Below are positions 24,001 through 31,767 of a DNA stretch of 64,000 bases, one piece after another. The notes under the pieces were generated by a model that made no database searches, had not been told where the DNA came from, and was given only the letters and a program-made list of their open reading frames with translations. The DNA lies in assembly GCA_965223435.1 (NCBI GenBank), contig CBDCWQ010000021.1, positions 744,001 through 808,000 on the forward strand. Direction: 5' to 3'. The first letter of the stretch is position 1. Every line of letters starts with the position of its first letter. Source of the DNA: CBDCWQ01 sp965223435 (lineage in GTDB: Bacteria; Myxococcota; Kuafuiibacteriia; Kuafuiibacteriales; Kuafuiibacteriaceae). A program made the position numbers and the translations under genes.

Positions 24001-24675
24001 TCGGCCGTATTGGATCGCCATCAATACGTCGTGGGCCGCTGCGTCATGGCGCATCTTGTAGTGGCAATCGTTGGTGGCGATCACGGGAACGTCTTCGTCA
24101 CGCGAAAGCTGTTTGATGTGGCCGTTGGCAGTCTTTTGCTCCTCAAGGCCGTTTTCTTGAAGCTCCAAAAAAAAGTGGCCTGGATCAAAAATAGCCTTGT
24201 AGTCGCGTGTGGCCTGTCGGGCTTGGTCGAGCCTTCCGTGCAGGCAGCTGTTGGCCACCTCGCCCCCGAGGCATGCGGTGAGGCCAATCAAACCCTTAGA
24301 CCGTTCTTTGAGGAGGGCCTTGTCGATTCTTGGCTTGTAGTAAAAGCCTTCTCTATAGCCCATCGACACCAAATACATCAGGTTTTGGTAGCCCTCGCGG
24401 TCTTTGGCGAGCAGCACCAGGTGGTGGTTTTTGCGATTGGTCCGATCGAAGCGGTTGTCGGCCGCGACGTAGGCTTCAACCCCCAAGATGGGCTTGATGT
24501 TGTGGGCTCGGGCTCGCCGGTAAAAGTCGATGGCGCCAAAGAGGTTTCCATGCTCCGTGACTGCACACGAAGTCATTCCGAGCTCGGCGATGCGCGGGCA
24601 GAGATCGGGCATGTGGATCGCGCCGTCGAGAAAACTGTACTGCGTGTGAAGATGCAAATGCGTGAAATCAGCCAT
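21040..24675 (-). CDS. dnaE: DNA polymerase III subunit alpha
   Basis: This is the replicative DNA polymerase catalytic subunit, 1211 residues, slightly longer than E. coli DnaE. It opens with the PHP domain (FTHLHLHTQYSFLDGA, then AVTEHGNLFGAIDFY). The polymerase core shows ISVGPGRGSGAGSIVAYAL and the catalytic acidic motif MPDFDVDFCQERR. Then come FLGLKTLDVI, LYRPGPLQTGMVDDFID, the AAYALITYQTAYLKTYYPVE segment, a helix-hairpin-helix part (VRFGLGAIKGLGEAALEAVL) and a C-terminal OB-fold region. All expected motifs are in order with no break. It converges on the rhomboid gene without any intergenic space. Confidence 0.98.
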   Translation of the reverse strand: MADFTHLHLHTQYSFLDGAIHMPDLCPRIAELGMTSCAVTEHGNLFGAIDFYRRARAHNIKPILGVEAYVAADNRFDRTNRKNHHLVLLAKDREGYQNLMYLVSMGYREGFYYKPRIDKALLKERSKGLIGLTACLGGEVANSCLHGRLDQARQATRDYKAIFDPGHFFLELQENGLEEQKTANGHIKQLSRDEDVPVIATNDCHYKMRHDAAAHDVLMAIQYGRSRNDPKRQRHETDAFYIRSPEEMSALFRDCPEAIANTQRVHEMVNLELELGQPMLPTFVPEDGTDIQDHLIHRSQQGLERRFSELPYAVDQDEYRARLQEELDIIIGMKFPGYFLIVADFINWAKENDISVGPGRGSGAGSIVAYALRITDLDPIPYNLLFERFLNPERVSMPDFDVDFCQERRGEVIDYVTDKYGSSQVGQIATFAQMKAKSVIKDVARCLELPFSEVNAITKLLPNTYKENGNAKPITIEKALELEPKLRQLRDENPVYKEVIEIAQKLEGLYRQAGMHAAGIVIADTHLWDVVPVFRGNDNELVTQFSMSDVEDAGLVKFDFLGLKTLDVIYHAERHVNERIERELKTQDVEALMAHPHIKRSFKTVPKFKEAMAEASLFVDRLNTEQKGTDLSLQCARLPLEDREVYKLITKGETLGVFQLESSGFQELLKRLKPDCFEDIVAAVALYRPGPLQTGMVDDFIDCKHGKKQVKYPHPLLEEVLKPTYGGFVYQEQVMQAAQKMAKYSLGGADLLRRAMGKKKPEVMAKERIKFVEGCIGADIPEEEAKNVFDLMEKFAGYGFNKSHSAAYALITYQTAYLKTYYPVEFMAALLSTEVNNSDNIVKYIAETKAMGIEVLPPTVNESHISFTVREKRVRFGLGAIKGLGEAALEAVLKARDERKDADATAFASLYDFCERVPHKYINRKTLEALVRSGAFDCFERPRAQLFAALDNAIDAAKATQRDIAVGQASLFGSPDLIQSVKPVERYDESLYEWPELERLKLEKETTGFYVTGHPLDRYKEELKRMTSATIGQLEKKPGRSEVVVAAVVTTVRERPLKDGSGRMAFVTIEDLTGSAEMVVSAKNFADIEDVLKSDVPLLLTLAVSTNRDEEGRQRLRIRCVSARPITEARQEKTKAIVLTLEESALDHKRLNELNQVFKDHKGLCPVRLLVSIPDTAEVEMKLPESYRLEPSDTLMDRIEQSFGSGVVRFA

Positions 24676-24772
24676 ATCTTGTGGGTAGGGGTACCAAACA
24701 CCACAGCCGGTAGCGTTCGATCAAGCAGATCCTCAGGCCTGATTTCGAAATCTATCGAAGTGACCCAAGGGG

Positions 24773-25180
24773 TTAGGTGCGAAAACGGGGATCCGTCCAG
24801 CTGCCGACCGGTTTTACGCCGACTTTCGCGTCCTTCAGGAGCGGCTTGAAGCGGAGGCCGGGGCCCTGCCACCCAAAAATGGTGAGGTTCGTTTTGCCTC
24901 CTTTGTCAAAAACGATCCCTTCTGCTTTCAGTCGACGGGCCTGAATGGTGGGCCGGTGGTGGTCTCCCCGAGACGAGATTCGACCTTGCCCATTGATGAC
25001 GCGGTGCCACGGGACCTCGTCCAGTCGTTCGCGCGGGAGGTCTCGGAGTGCTCTGCCGACGGCCCGCGCGTGCCGCGGGGTGGTCACGTAGGTGGCAACT
25101 TGTCCGTAAGTTGCAACTTGTCCGCGGGGAATCATTTTTGTGATCCGATAAACGGCCTCGGGGAACGTGGGCGTAGGCAT
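24773..25180 (-). CDS. Alkyltransferase-like protein (ATL; MGMT fold without active cysteine)
   Basis: This 135-residue protein has the DNA-binding fold of O6-alkylguanine DNA alkyltransferase: FPEAVYRITKMIPRGQVATY, RHARAVGRAL, then VPWHRVINGQGRIS. The MGMT active-site PCHRV is here PWHRV (Trp58), which is the hallmark of ATL proteins. These bind O6-alkylguanine without repairing it and feed lesions to nucleotide excision repair. The helix-turn-helix and arginine-finger regions are present. The C-terminus has about 25 extra residues. It is a single gene between dnaE and the DUF192 gene. Confidence 0.9.
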   Translation of the reverse strand: MPTPTFPEAVYRITKMIPRGQVATYGQVATYVTTPRHARAVGRALRDLPRERLDEVPWHRVINGQGRISSRGDHHRPTIQARRLKAEGIVFDKGGKTNLTIFGWQGPGLRFKPLLKDAKVGVKPVGSWTDPRFRT

Positions 25181-25250
25181 CGTCTATACTTCTTTGTGGG
25201 GAATTGCCCTTCGCGTCAAGTAGGTTGGCATCGGTTGGCCGGTCGCTGCC

Positions 25251-25772
25251 CTATTTCAACGGGATCGGTGCCACGAAGTGGACGCGCTGCCCAGGTTCGA
25301 TCCCCAGACGCTGAACTGTTCCGCCGTTGAGCTCGAGAACAAACTGGCTATGGCCAGGAACGGACCGGCTGGTGGTGGTTTTAGGCTCGGCGTTTTCTAC
25401 GATCCCCAGAATGCGTCTATCCGACCGAATGAAAATCATATCCAAAGGGATGAGCGTATTTTTCATCCAGAAGGAGCGAGGCCCCTCGGACGGAAACAAA
25501 AAAAGCATGCCCCGCGATGGGCCCAAAGACTCGCGAAACATGAGGCCTCGGGTTCGCGCCTCGGGCGTATCTGCGATCTCGGCTTCGAAGGTCGCGGCGC
25601 CGGATGTGGCTTCGACCCGCACGGGAATGCGGAGGACTTGTCCGGCATCTGGCGTTTCGTTGCTGGCTTGGTTCGCGCAGCACACGATGGTCAAGAGCGC
25701 CACGAAGACAGATTCGAAGCACCTTCGAGCGCCTCGTCCTCGGCGTGCGAGCCCATTGGGCGCGTGTTTCAT
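25251..25772 (-). CDS. DUF192-domain exported protein
   Basis: This 173-residue protein has a lipoprotein-like signal (residues about 18-31, ending LLTIVCC). It then has the DUF192 domain: VRVEATSGAATFEAEIADTP, ARTRGLMFRES, GMLFLFPSEGPRSFWMKNTL and LDMIFI, with VLELNGGTVQRLGIEPGQ at the end. The family is small, often exported, and of unknown function. The ATG at 25772 places the signal near the N-terminus. A GTG at 25856 would add 28 residues and overlap the PilZ gene stop by four bases, so coupled translation from there is possible. Confidence 0.85.
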   Translation of the reverse strand: MKHAPNGLARRGRGARRCFESVFVALLTIVCCANQASNETPDAGQVLRIPVRVEATSGAATFEAEIADTPEARTRGLMFRESLGPSRGMLFLFPSEGPRSFWMKNTLIPLDMIFIRSDRRILGIVENAEPKTTTSRSVPGHSQFVLELNGGTVQRLGIEPGQRVHFVAPIPLK

Positions 25773-25852
25773 CGCGCGCGCGCTTCTTCTGGGGCGGCCA
25801 TTCTGCGCGGTAGAAGACCTAGAGAAGTAGGCCTCGGCATGAGGGCCTCTAC

Positions 25853-26227
25853 TCACGACGGGCCAGGCTCTTTGGCTGCGGGCTGTTGCTTGGCGATGAG
25901 TGCCTCAACGAGTTTGCTGAAGGTGATTTGGACGCTCTCATCAGGCCACAGAAGCACGACGCCCATGCCCGGCGAGGCGTGGGGGGTCGCGATGCCGCTT
26001 TGGCTTGTCCACACGACCCGTCCCTCAAGCTCTAGCGTGGTCGACTCCCCCGGAACATCGAGTTCGAAGTTGAGTCGAGTGCCTACATCGAGTGGGGCAT
26101 CTGATTTGATGAAAAGCCCACCTTTCGAAATGTTTGCCGTATGGTATGCACGTACGGTTTCGCCCTTTTTGGAGCGCAGCTCGATTTCTATGGCGGCGCG
26201 TGGATGAGCCCTGGTCCCCGTTCCCAT
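25853..26227 (-). CDS. PilZ-domain protein (probable c-di-GMP receptor)
   Basis: This 124-residue single-domain PilZ protein has the c-di-GMP binding signature: RAHPR (RxxxR) near the start, followed by NISKGGLFIKS ((D/N)xSxxG). The strand pattern is that of the myxobacterial PilZ subtype (PLDVGTRLNFELDVPG, LEGRVVWTSQSG, GMGVVLLW). I chose the ATG at 26227, which puts the RxxxR motif a few residues in. The frame extends to 26344, but the extra residues are low complexity and would overlap the divergent gene. It lies head-to-head with the membrane HExxH-TPR gene. Output partners cannot be told from the sequence. Confidence 0.87.
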   Translation of the reverse strand: MGTGTRAHPRAAIEIELRSKKGETVRAYHTANISKGGLFIKSDAPLDVGTRLNFELDVPGESTTLELEGRVVWTSQSGIATPHASPGMGVVLLWPDESVQITFSKLVEALIAKQQPAAKEPGPS

Positions 26228-26332
26228 GGGCGAATCGTAGGAGGCGTGTCCCCGTTCGGCAAGCGAAAGCGCGCCAGAACTTGAAAAGTGGCCCTTCTGA
26301 GGGTACGGCCTAGACGAGGCACCCGACGCGCC

Positions 26333-28621
26333 ATGGTCCACCAAGCGGTCCTTCTATGGGTTTTTGGCCTCCACGTTGCGCTTGCGGCGGTGCTGAGCTT
26401 TGTGCCGCTTTTTGACGTTCTTGGTTTCGAGAGGGCCTTTGTCACCGGCCTTCTCACCCCAGTCACCAGCGCCTATTTGGGGATTCACATGCTTCGGTCC
26501 GCACGCGCGCTGGGCAACCACGGGCTGTGGGGGGTGATGGGACGAAGTTTTGGGCTTAGCATGTGCACGATTTTGCCCACTGTCTTTTTGGGCAAGTTGG
26601 TGGAGTTGTTCGGTGAGCCCTGCCATTCGGAGTCGGGTGTCCTTTTTTGGGTCCTCTTGCCTGGGGTGGGTGCCTTTTTTGGGTCCGCGTTGGGGGTGAG
26701 TGGGGCTGCCGTCATCCGCCGCTGGTGGGTCAGCATTACGGCGGTTGCCCTGGTTTTTCTGAGCTTCTTGGGTGCGGCCCTGGTTCGTTTGTACACCGAG
26801 CCGCAGATCTTCGTGTACAGCATGCCTTTCGGTTTTTGGCCGGGTTCGATTTACGACGAGGCGCTTCAGGTTTCTTCGAGTCTTTGGGCCTTTCGGGCGC
26901 TGACGTTGGGCGTTTCGGTGCTCCTTGTTGCCGTGGTGAATATCTTTGTGGTCCCAGAAACGCTTCGCGTCGCACCGCGTCCCCGATCGAAGGGATCGAT
27001 CGCGATTGCGGGGAGCGTGTTGCTGGTTGTTGTGGTGCTCTTTGTCCGGGGAGATTCTTTTGGATTTGCGCTCGACCGAAGGTCGGTTGAGCGCGCGCTG
27101 TCCACCCATGTTCGGACCGAGCATTTTGATATCTATTTGGATGCTTCGGTGAAGCCCGAGATGGTCCACCAGATTCGGTGGGACCACGAGTTTCGATTTT
27201 GGCAGTTGGCCAAGTATTTTGGTGAGGTCCCGAAGCATCGGCTCAAGAGCTTTGTGTATAAGGATCGCGCCCAAAAAGCCCGCTTGATGGGGGCTTCGGG
27301 GACGCAGATTGCACGCCCTTGGGTTGGTGAGATTCATATTCACGGTTTTCGATATCCCCACCCAGTTCTTAAGCATGAGCTGGCCCATATTTTTGCTGGG
27401 GCGTTTGCCCGCGGCTTGTTCAAAGTGCCGACAAGGTTTGGTGTTTTGGTCAATATGGCGCTGGTGGAGGGGATTGCGGTGGCGGCGGACTGGCCTTCCG
27501 ATGAGCTGACCGTTCACGGGTGGGCCTGTGCCATGCAGGCTTTGGGGCTCGCGCCCGACCTTCGAAAAGCGCTTCACCCCTTCGGCTTTTGGTCCATCGC
27601 CTCGGCCCGCGCGTACACCGCGGCGGGGTCATTTGTTCGTTATCTTGTGGAGCAATATGGCATGGACCGGCTCAAACAGGTTTATCGAATCAATGATTTC
27701 GACAAGGCCTATGGTGCCTCGGTGTCCGAACTGGTCGGAGAATGGGAGTCATTTCTTAAAGGATTGGCCTTGCCGAACCGAGATTTGTTGGTGGCTGAAC
27801 ATCGCTTTTCGAGACCCAGCATCTTTCAGAAGGTTTGCGCACGGTCGTTGGCCAACGCGCTTAGGCGCGGTCGAAAGCGAGTTCGAACCGGTCATATTCA
27901 AGAGGGCATTCTTGATTTGGAGGAGGCCTTTCGCTATCGGCCACAAGACCCGGCGCCGCTGCTCGTCATTGCGCGTGCGCTCGCCCGGGCGGGCCGCCTG
28001 GATGAGGCCCGTCGTTATGTGGAGCGTGCGGCGGATGCGCCGGGCGCGACCCGAAAGATGCGAGGGAAGGTGCGCGAGGCTCTGGCCGATCTCGATTGGC
28101 GGGAGGGGGCCCTCGAGACCGCACGGCGTGGCTACGGAGAAGTTTTTGAGCTTCATCTTTCTTCGGCCTCCGATCGCACCCAATTTGCCAAGATGGCTGT
28201 CCTCGACCAGGCCCGCACCGAAGGACTGTCGCTTCGGGACTATTTTCTTGATCCGCTCCAGGATAAGGAGGCGCTTTTGCTCCTGAAGACCCTGGCCAAA
28301 GCCAAGGCCAAGGTCGAGCCGAGCGAGGCCTCTGGTCTGGTGTACTACCTCTACGGCCGGCGTCTTCTGGCGTCTGGTGCCTACGAATCGGCCCGTGAAA
28401 TGCTGACAACGGCGCTCAAGTTGGGGGTCCAGGACCCGCTTCTGCCCGAGGCACGGTTCCTTCTGGGGCAATCATTCTTGGCTTTGAAGCGCCCACAGGA
28501 GGCTCTGGCAGAGTTCAACGGTCTGGCCAAAGGCGCGCCACGGCAAGCCCTGCGTGCGCGGGCGCTCGATTGGGCAGAGCGGGCCCGCTTTCATCAGGAA
28601 TTTGTGTCGGTTCAGGAATAG
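26333..28621 (+). CDS. Polytopic membrane protein with HExxH metallopeptidase domain and TPRs
   Basis: This 762-residue protein has six or seven hydrophobic segments in its first 240 residues. A soluble domain then carries a gluzincin-type zinc site: HPVLKHELAHIFAGAF (His348, Glu349, His352), with a downstream ALVEGIAVAADW whose Glu379 would be the third ligand. Residues about 490-750 are TPR-like (PAPLLVIARALARAGRLDEA, ARFLLGQSFLALKRPQEALA). The layout of membrane part, MA-type peptidase and TPRs suggests an inner-membrane protease or assembly factor. The substrate is unknown. The ATG at 26333 leads straight into a membrane helix; a GTG at 26288 is an alternative. Confidence 0.78.
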   Translation: MVHQAVLLWVFGLHVALAAVLSFVPLFDVLGFERAFVTGLLTPVTSAYLGIHMLRSARALGNHGLWGVMGRSFGLSMCTILPTVFLGKLVELFGEPCHSESGVLFWVLLPGVGAFFGSALGVSGAAVIRRWWVSITAVALVFLSFLGAALVRLYTEPQIFVYSMPFGFWPGSIYDEALQVSSSLWAFRALTLGVSVLLVAVVNIFVVPETLRVAPRPRSKGSIAIAGSVLLVVVVLFVRGDSFGFALDRRSVERALSTHVRTEHFDIYLDASVKPEMVHQIRWDHEFRFWQLAKYFGEVPKHRLKSFVYKDRAQKARLMGASGTQIARPWVGEIHIHGFRYPHPVLKHELAHIFAGAFARGLFKVPTRFGVLVNMALVEGIAVAADWPSDELTVHGWACAMQALGLAPDLRKALHPFGFWSIASARAYTAAGSFVRYLVEQYGMDRLKQVYRINDFDKAYGASVSELVGEWESFLKGLALPNRDLLVAEHRFSRPSIFQKVCARSLANALRRGRKRVRTGHIQEGILDLEEAFRYRPQDPAPLLVIARALARAGRLDEARRYVERAADAPGATRKMRGKVREALADLDWREGALETARRGYGEVFELHLSSASDRTQFAKMAVLDQARTEGLSLRDYFLDPLQDKEALLLLKTLAKAKAKVEPSEASGLVYYLYGRRLLASGAYESAREMLTTALKLGVQDPLLPEARFLLGQSFLALKRPQEALAEFNGLAKGAPRQALRARALDWAERARFHQEFVSVQE

Positions 28622-28677
28622 AAGTCGACACAGCTTCGTTTCGTGTTTATTGTCCGCTCCGGACGGGAACCACATCT

Positions 28678-29154
28678 ATGAATCACCGAATGCGAAGCGC
28701 CGTAGTCTTGCTGGGCATCATCGCGGCGACGGGGTGCGCGCACGGAAAACTCCCTGGAACCGAAGTCGACGACACCGAGGAGAATCGCCAAATTCTGTCC
28801 TTGGTTGAAGCGTATCAGAAGGCCATGGAGAGCTTGGACGCCGACGCGGTGTTGGCGTTGGTGAGCCCCAACTACTACGAGGACAATGCCACGGCTTCCA
28901 CGGAAGACGACTACGACTACCAGATGTTGCACGACAACCTTGTCCGGGACTTTCAACGTACCAAAAAAATGAAGGTTGAATTCCGTGTAGACGACATTCA
29001 AGTCGATTCGAACAAAGGTTATGCCGAGTTATACTACCGGATCCGCGCCCAAAATGAGTACCCGTCGGGCAAAAAGTGGGAAGTGACAAGCGATCGCACC
29101 CGTCTGTTGTTTGAGATGGTCCGGGGCCGGTGGAAAATCGTCGCGGGCCTTTGA
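28678..29154 (+). CDS. Small lipoprotein with NTF2/SnoaL-like fold
   Basis: This 158-residue protein starts with a lipoprotein signal (MNHRMRSAVVLLGIIAATGC; Cys20). The mature part begins with ILSLVEAYQKAMESLDADAV and LALVSPNYYEDN, then continues with beta-strands ending in WKIVAGL, a pattern of NTF2-like/SnoaL proteins. The cargo or partner is unknown. The ATG at 28678 fits the signal; an earlier in-frame start at 28570 would overlap the previous gene. A short perfect hairpin (GTCCG-CTC-CGGAC, 28652-28664) lies 13 bases before the start. The stop is 12 bases before a dispersed palindromic repeat. Confidence 0.8.
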   Translation: MNHRMRSAVVLLGIIAATGCAHGKLPGTEVDDTEENRQILSLVEAYQKAMESLDADAVLALVSPNYYEDNATASTEDDYDYQMLHDNLVRDFQRTKKMKVEFRVDDIQVDSNKGYAELYYRIRAQNEYPSGKKWEVTSDRTRLLFEMVRGRWKIVAGL

Positions 29155-29166
29155 GGCCTTCTCGCC

Positions 29167-29198
29167 GAAAACCGGGAACGAACTTCCGGCAAGAGGTA
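29167..29198 (+). repeat. Dispersed palindromic repeat (family B), copy 1
   Basis: The core ACCGGGAACGAACTTCCGG (29171-29189), preceded by GAAA and followed by CAAGAGGTA, is shared with two copies at 59680-59753 and an inverted copy at 58196-58217. It sits between the converging stops of the lipoprotein gene (29154) and homoserine kinase (29212). The core can fold into a short hairpin (CCGGGA pairing with TTCCGG). There is no T-run, so it is not an obvious Rho-independent terminator. Confidence 0.75.
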
Positions 29199-29211
29199 AG
29201 CCCCGTTTCTT

Positions 29212-30285
29212 CTAACCGGTTGGTTCGGGCCCGGCGCCCTGGGCGGCCGCTTGCGGTTCGTTTCGGGCGCGTGAGATGAGGGCTTCGGCCCCATCACCTG
29301 CCAAGACCCGGAGCCGCTGCATGTAGTGCCGGTAGTCTTTGTAAACCCGCTGCTCCGGCGGAAGGCTCTTGAGCTCGAAATCGATGAGTCTAGAGATGGC
29401 AAAGCGCGCGGCGGCGAGGCGAAGCTCGTCGGGCAGAGCGCTCCACTCGGAATCTGCGAGGGGTCGAGTTTGATCGTAGCCCCTGAGGAATGCGCCGACA
29501 GGCTCCACCGAAAAATGTCCTGCAGGACCACCTTGTTGTTCGGCGGATGGCTGCCAGCACCAGGCGTTGATCCCGACTGCGATTTCCCAGATGAGGCGCT
29601 CGGTTGAAGCCATCTCGAAGTCGATGACGCCGACCAGCTTGCCATTTTTGAATTTGACGTTGTCGACAAACAGGTCCCCATGGACGGTGCCCCGAGGCAG
29701 GTCTTCTGTCGCCCGGTCGCGTTGACGGATGAGTTCCGCTTGAAGGATTGCCAGGTCGGGTGCGAACCTTTGAGCCAGTCGTCTTTTGTCGATGGCGTTT
29801 TGCAGGCGTGCCAGTTTTTTCTCGAGGGCCGCGAGCGCAAACTCATTTTGCCGCGTGCGGGCGAAGGTGGTCGTGGCCAGATGCATCCGGGCGGCAAAAG
29901 CCGCGACGTCTTCTACGTGGCTTGGCCGAACTTCGAAGACCCCCAGTTCTCGGCCTTCCATGTAATGAAACAAGGAGACATATCGCCCACGCGAGGACCA
30001 CGGGATGAAGGTGCCTTTGGCCACGTTGGGAATCAGTTCGGGAACCGGCAGATCGCTTTCATGGAGTGCTGCCAACAACTCGCGCTCGTAGATCATGTCG
30101 GCGATGCGTTTGCGCTCGGTGATGCGAAGGAAGTACCTCTGACCGCCCACTCTTACCCAGTACGCGGTATTGATGGAACCTTCTTGGATGCCCTCAAAGG
30201 ATTCGGGCTCACCGAGGTGGTAGAGAGAGAGAATGGACGCGATCTGCTCGCGACTGAGGACCACATGGACAGCCAAGCGCCTCAC
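29212..30285 (-). CDS. thrB: Homoserine kinase, aminoglycoside-phosphotransferase type
   Basis: This 357-residue kinase phosphorylates homoserine in threonine synthesis. It belongs to the APH-fold type (ThrB2), not the GHMP type. Motifs: FEGIQEGSINTAYWVRV (N-lobe), YFLRITERK, FHYMEGRELGVF, the Brenner motif TVHGDLFVDNVKF, then GVIDFEMASTERLIWEIAVG and INAWCW. GTG at 30285 gives the listed start; a GTG at 30264 is equally placed relative to the domain. The C-terminal 30 residues are low complexity. Related APH kinases with other substrates cannot be excluded, but INAWCW and the overall pattern favour ThrB. Confidence 0.83.
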   Translation of the reverse strand: MRRLAVHVVLSREQIASILSLYHLGEPESFEGIQEGSINTAYWVRVGGQRYFLRITERKRIADMIYERELLAALHESDLPVPELIPNVAKGTFIPWSSRGRYVSLFHYMEGRELGVFEVRPSHVEDVAAFAARMHLATTTFARTRQNEFALAALEKKLARLQNAIDKRRLAQRFAPDLAILQAELIRQRDRATEDLPRGTVHGDLFVDNVKFKNGKLVGVIDFEMASTERLIWEIAVGINAWCWQPSAEQQGGPAGHFSVEPVGAFLRGYDQTRPLADSEWSALPDELRLAAARFAISRLIDFELKSLPPEQRVYKDYRHYMQRLRVLAGDGAEALISRARNEPQAAAQGAGPEPTG

Positions 30286-30469
30286 TCTAGCGCCCGTACC
30301 CGGCCGGATCTACCTTTTCGTTGGGAAAGTGGCGGTAGCGCTGCATCCCCATTCGGGATTGCGATGGAGTGTAAACCCGAAGTATTCGACCGTCGCCGTT
30401 GGGGTTTGTCGGGCGTGGTGTGGGTCTGCTGAGGGGTCGCCCGGTTTACAATGACCCGGAGGATCTTTT

Positions 30470-30479
30470 GGGGGGGGGG
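30470..30479 (+). repeat. Ten-base poly-G tract upstream of a surface metalloprotease gene
   Basis: A run of ten G residues ends 12 bases before the ATG at 30492 and overlaps the place where a ribosome site would lie. Long G runs slip during replication and can switch expression of surface proteins on and off. Confidence 0.85.
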
Positions 30480-30491
30480 CGGGCAAAACGG

Positions 30492-31562
30492 ATGTGTGCG
30501 CTTGGGTTTGTGCTGGCGTCATCGGCCTGGTTCGGGTGCGGTTCAGGCATTGGGCGAAAAAGCCCTGGACCTGGTGACAGCGGGAGGACCGATGATGCCC
30601 AGTTGGACGCGGGGAGCCTCGATGGGTCGACCGGGGATGCGGGCTTTGACCTTGATGGCGATGGTCTACCCGATGCCTTCGAAGTCAACGCCGCGCGGCT
30701 CGATCTCCTTGATCCCTCTTTGGCCGACACCGATCGTGATGGTATTCCGGATTCGGATGAGGACCCGGATGGCGACGGATTGACCAATCTTGACGAGTAC
30801 AAACTTGGGCTGATGCAGCCTCGTCCGCAGGATTCGCCGCCGAGTCCCACCCAATTCAGTCTTCTGGTTGAGCTTGATGCCATGCGTGGGCAGAGGCTTT
30901 CACCGACGGTCCTTGCCAATGCGGCTGCGGCCTTTCAAGCCTTGGGGGTGCGAACTGGGGGTGTGGGCCTCCATTTTTTTGTGGATGAGGCCGACATCGA
31001 GGTACGGGTGCTGAGCGGTTCGGACCGAGAGCCTTTCTTGGCCGAACACGGTGCCGTATTTGCGGCTGAGACCGACCGAAGTTTGCCCTTCGAAGCGATG
31101 ATTCATGTGGTCGTGGCGACCGAGAGACGCGGCCGGCCTGCTCTTGGCGGCGAGGCCGTTGTCGCTGACCAGGGGGACCCTGAAAGGACGGGTATCTTGA
31201 TTTATCGGTCCATCATAGAGGGCTTTTTGCCAGACTGTGGTCGCCCCGGGGTGCCCGATTTGTCGGTCGAAGAAGGACTGACGGTCACCTTGGTGCATGA
31301 ACTTGGACATGCCCTTCAGCTCGGCCACGACACCGATGCCGGTGGTGGCGTGAACTACTGGAATGTCATGTCGGTTCCTGAGTCCTGCGCCCAGCGGCTC
31401 ATGCGTGCGCGCGGAGAAGGCAATCAGGCATCTTCGCTGGGCAGCACGGAAGGTCTGGCTCAACCCCGGTTCAGTCAGGCGGCCGAGGCCCTCCTCGACT
31501 TCGACCGTAAGCTTTCGGTGGACACCGCCGTTCTTGTTGGGGGCGAGGGCAAGCCGATGTGA
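30492..31562 (+). CDS. Lipoprotein with calcium-binding repeats and metzincin-like metalloprotease site
   Basis: This 356-residue predicted lipoprotein has a signal in residues 1-16 (MCALGFVLASSAWFGC). An acidic linker is followed by thrombospondin type 3-like calcium-binding repeats (DLDGDGLPDAFEV, DTDRDGIPDSDEDPDGDGLT; about 52-105). The C-terminal domain carries the zinc motif TLVHELGHALQLGHDT (His269, His273, His279). It has a Met-turn-like YWNVMSVPE (Met293). The spacing matches metzincins (HExxHxxxxxH), although the usual Gly at position 8 is Gln. Proteolysis of an extracellular substrate is inferred. The ATG at 30492 suits the signal. The frame extends up to 30399 across a G10 tract. 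Confidence 0.78.
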   Translation: MCALGFVLASSAWFGCGSGIGRKSPGPGDSGRTDDAQLDAGSLDGSTGDAGFDLDGDGLPDAFEVNAARLDLLDPSLADTDRDGIPDSDEDPDGDGLTNLDEYKLGLMQPRPQDSPPSPTQFSLLVELDAMRGQRLSPTVLANAAAAFQALGVRTGGVGLHFFVDEADIEVRVLSGSDREPFLAEHGAVFAAETDRSLPFEAMIHVVVATERRGRPALGGEAVVADQGDPERTGILIYRSIIEGFLPDCGRPGVPDLSVEEGLTVTLVHELGHALQLGHDTDAGGGVNYWNVMSVPESCAQRLMRARGEGNQASSLGSTEGLAQPRFSQAAEALLDFDRKLSVDTAVLVGGEGKPM

Positions 31563-31767
31563 AATGGGCCCCTTATCATGCTGCCCACAACCCTGCGTAA
31601 ACCGGGAACCCAGTCCTTTATCATCCGGGCGAACAAGAGCGTCGATACCGCGTTGTCGACGGCGCCGGGGTTCTCGAGCCGACAACAAGCGTCAATATCG
31701 GTCTTTATCGCTTTCGGGTGAGATCGCAAATTCCTCGGCGGTGCGATTGTTGATGGTTGTGCCGTTG

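Noticed and set aside
23704..24849. A 381-codon open frame on the plus strand
   Set aside because: It is antisense to the N-terminal part of dnaE, whose motifs are unmistakable. No independent domain is seen.
25280..25310. A tRNA T-loop-like GGTTCGATCC sequence
   Set aside because: It lies inside the DUF192 coding region and no acceptor stem or anticodon arm surrounds it.
26354..27577. A 407-codon open frame on the minus strand
   Set aside because: It is antisense to the membrane HExxH gene, and its composition (Lys/Arg/Asn/Pro-rich) is that of a shadow frame.
28652..28664. A 5-bp hairpin (GTCCG-CTC-CGGAC) as a terminator or regulator
   Set aside because: The stem is short, no T-run follows and it lies just before a start codon. 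It could arise by chance in GC-rich DNA.
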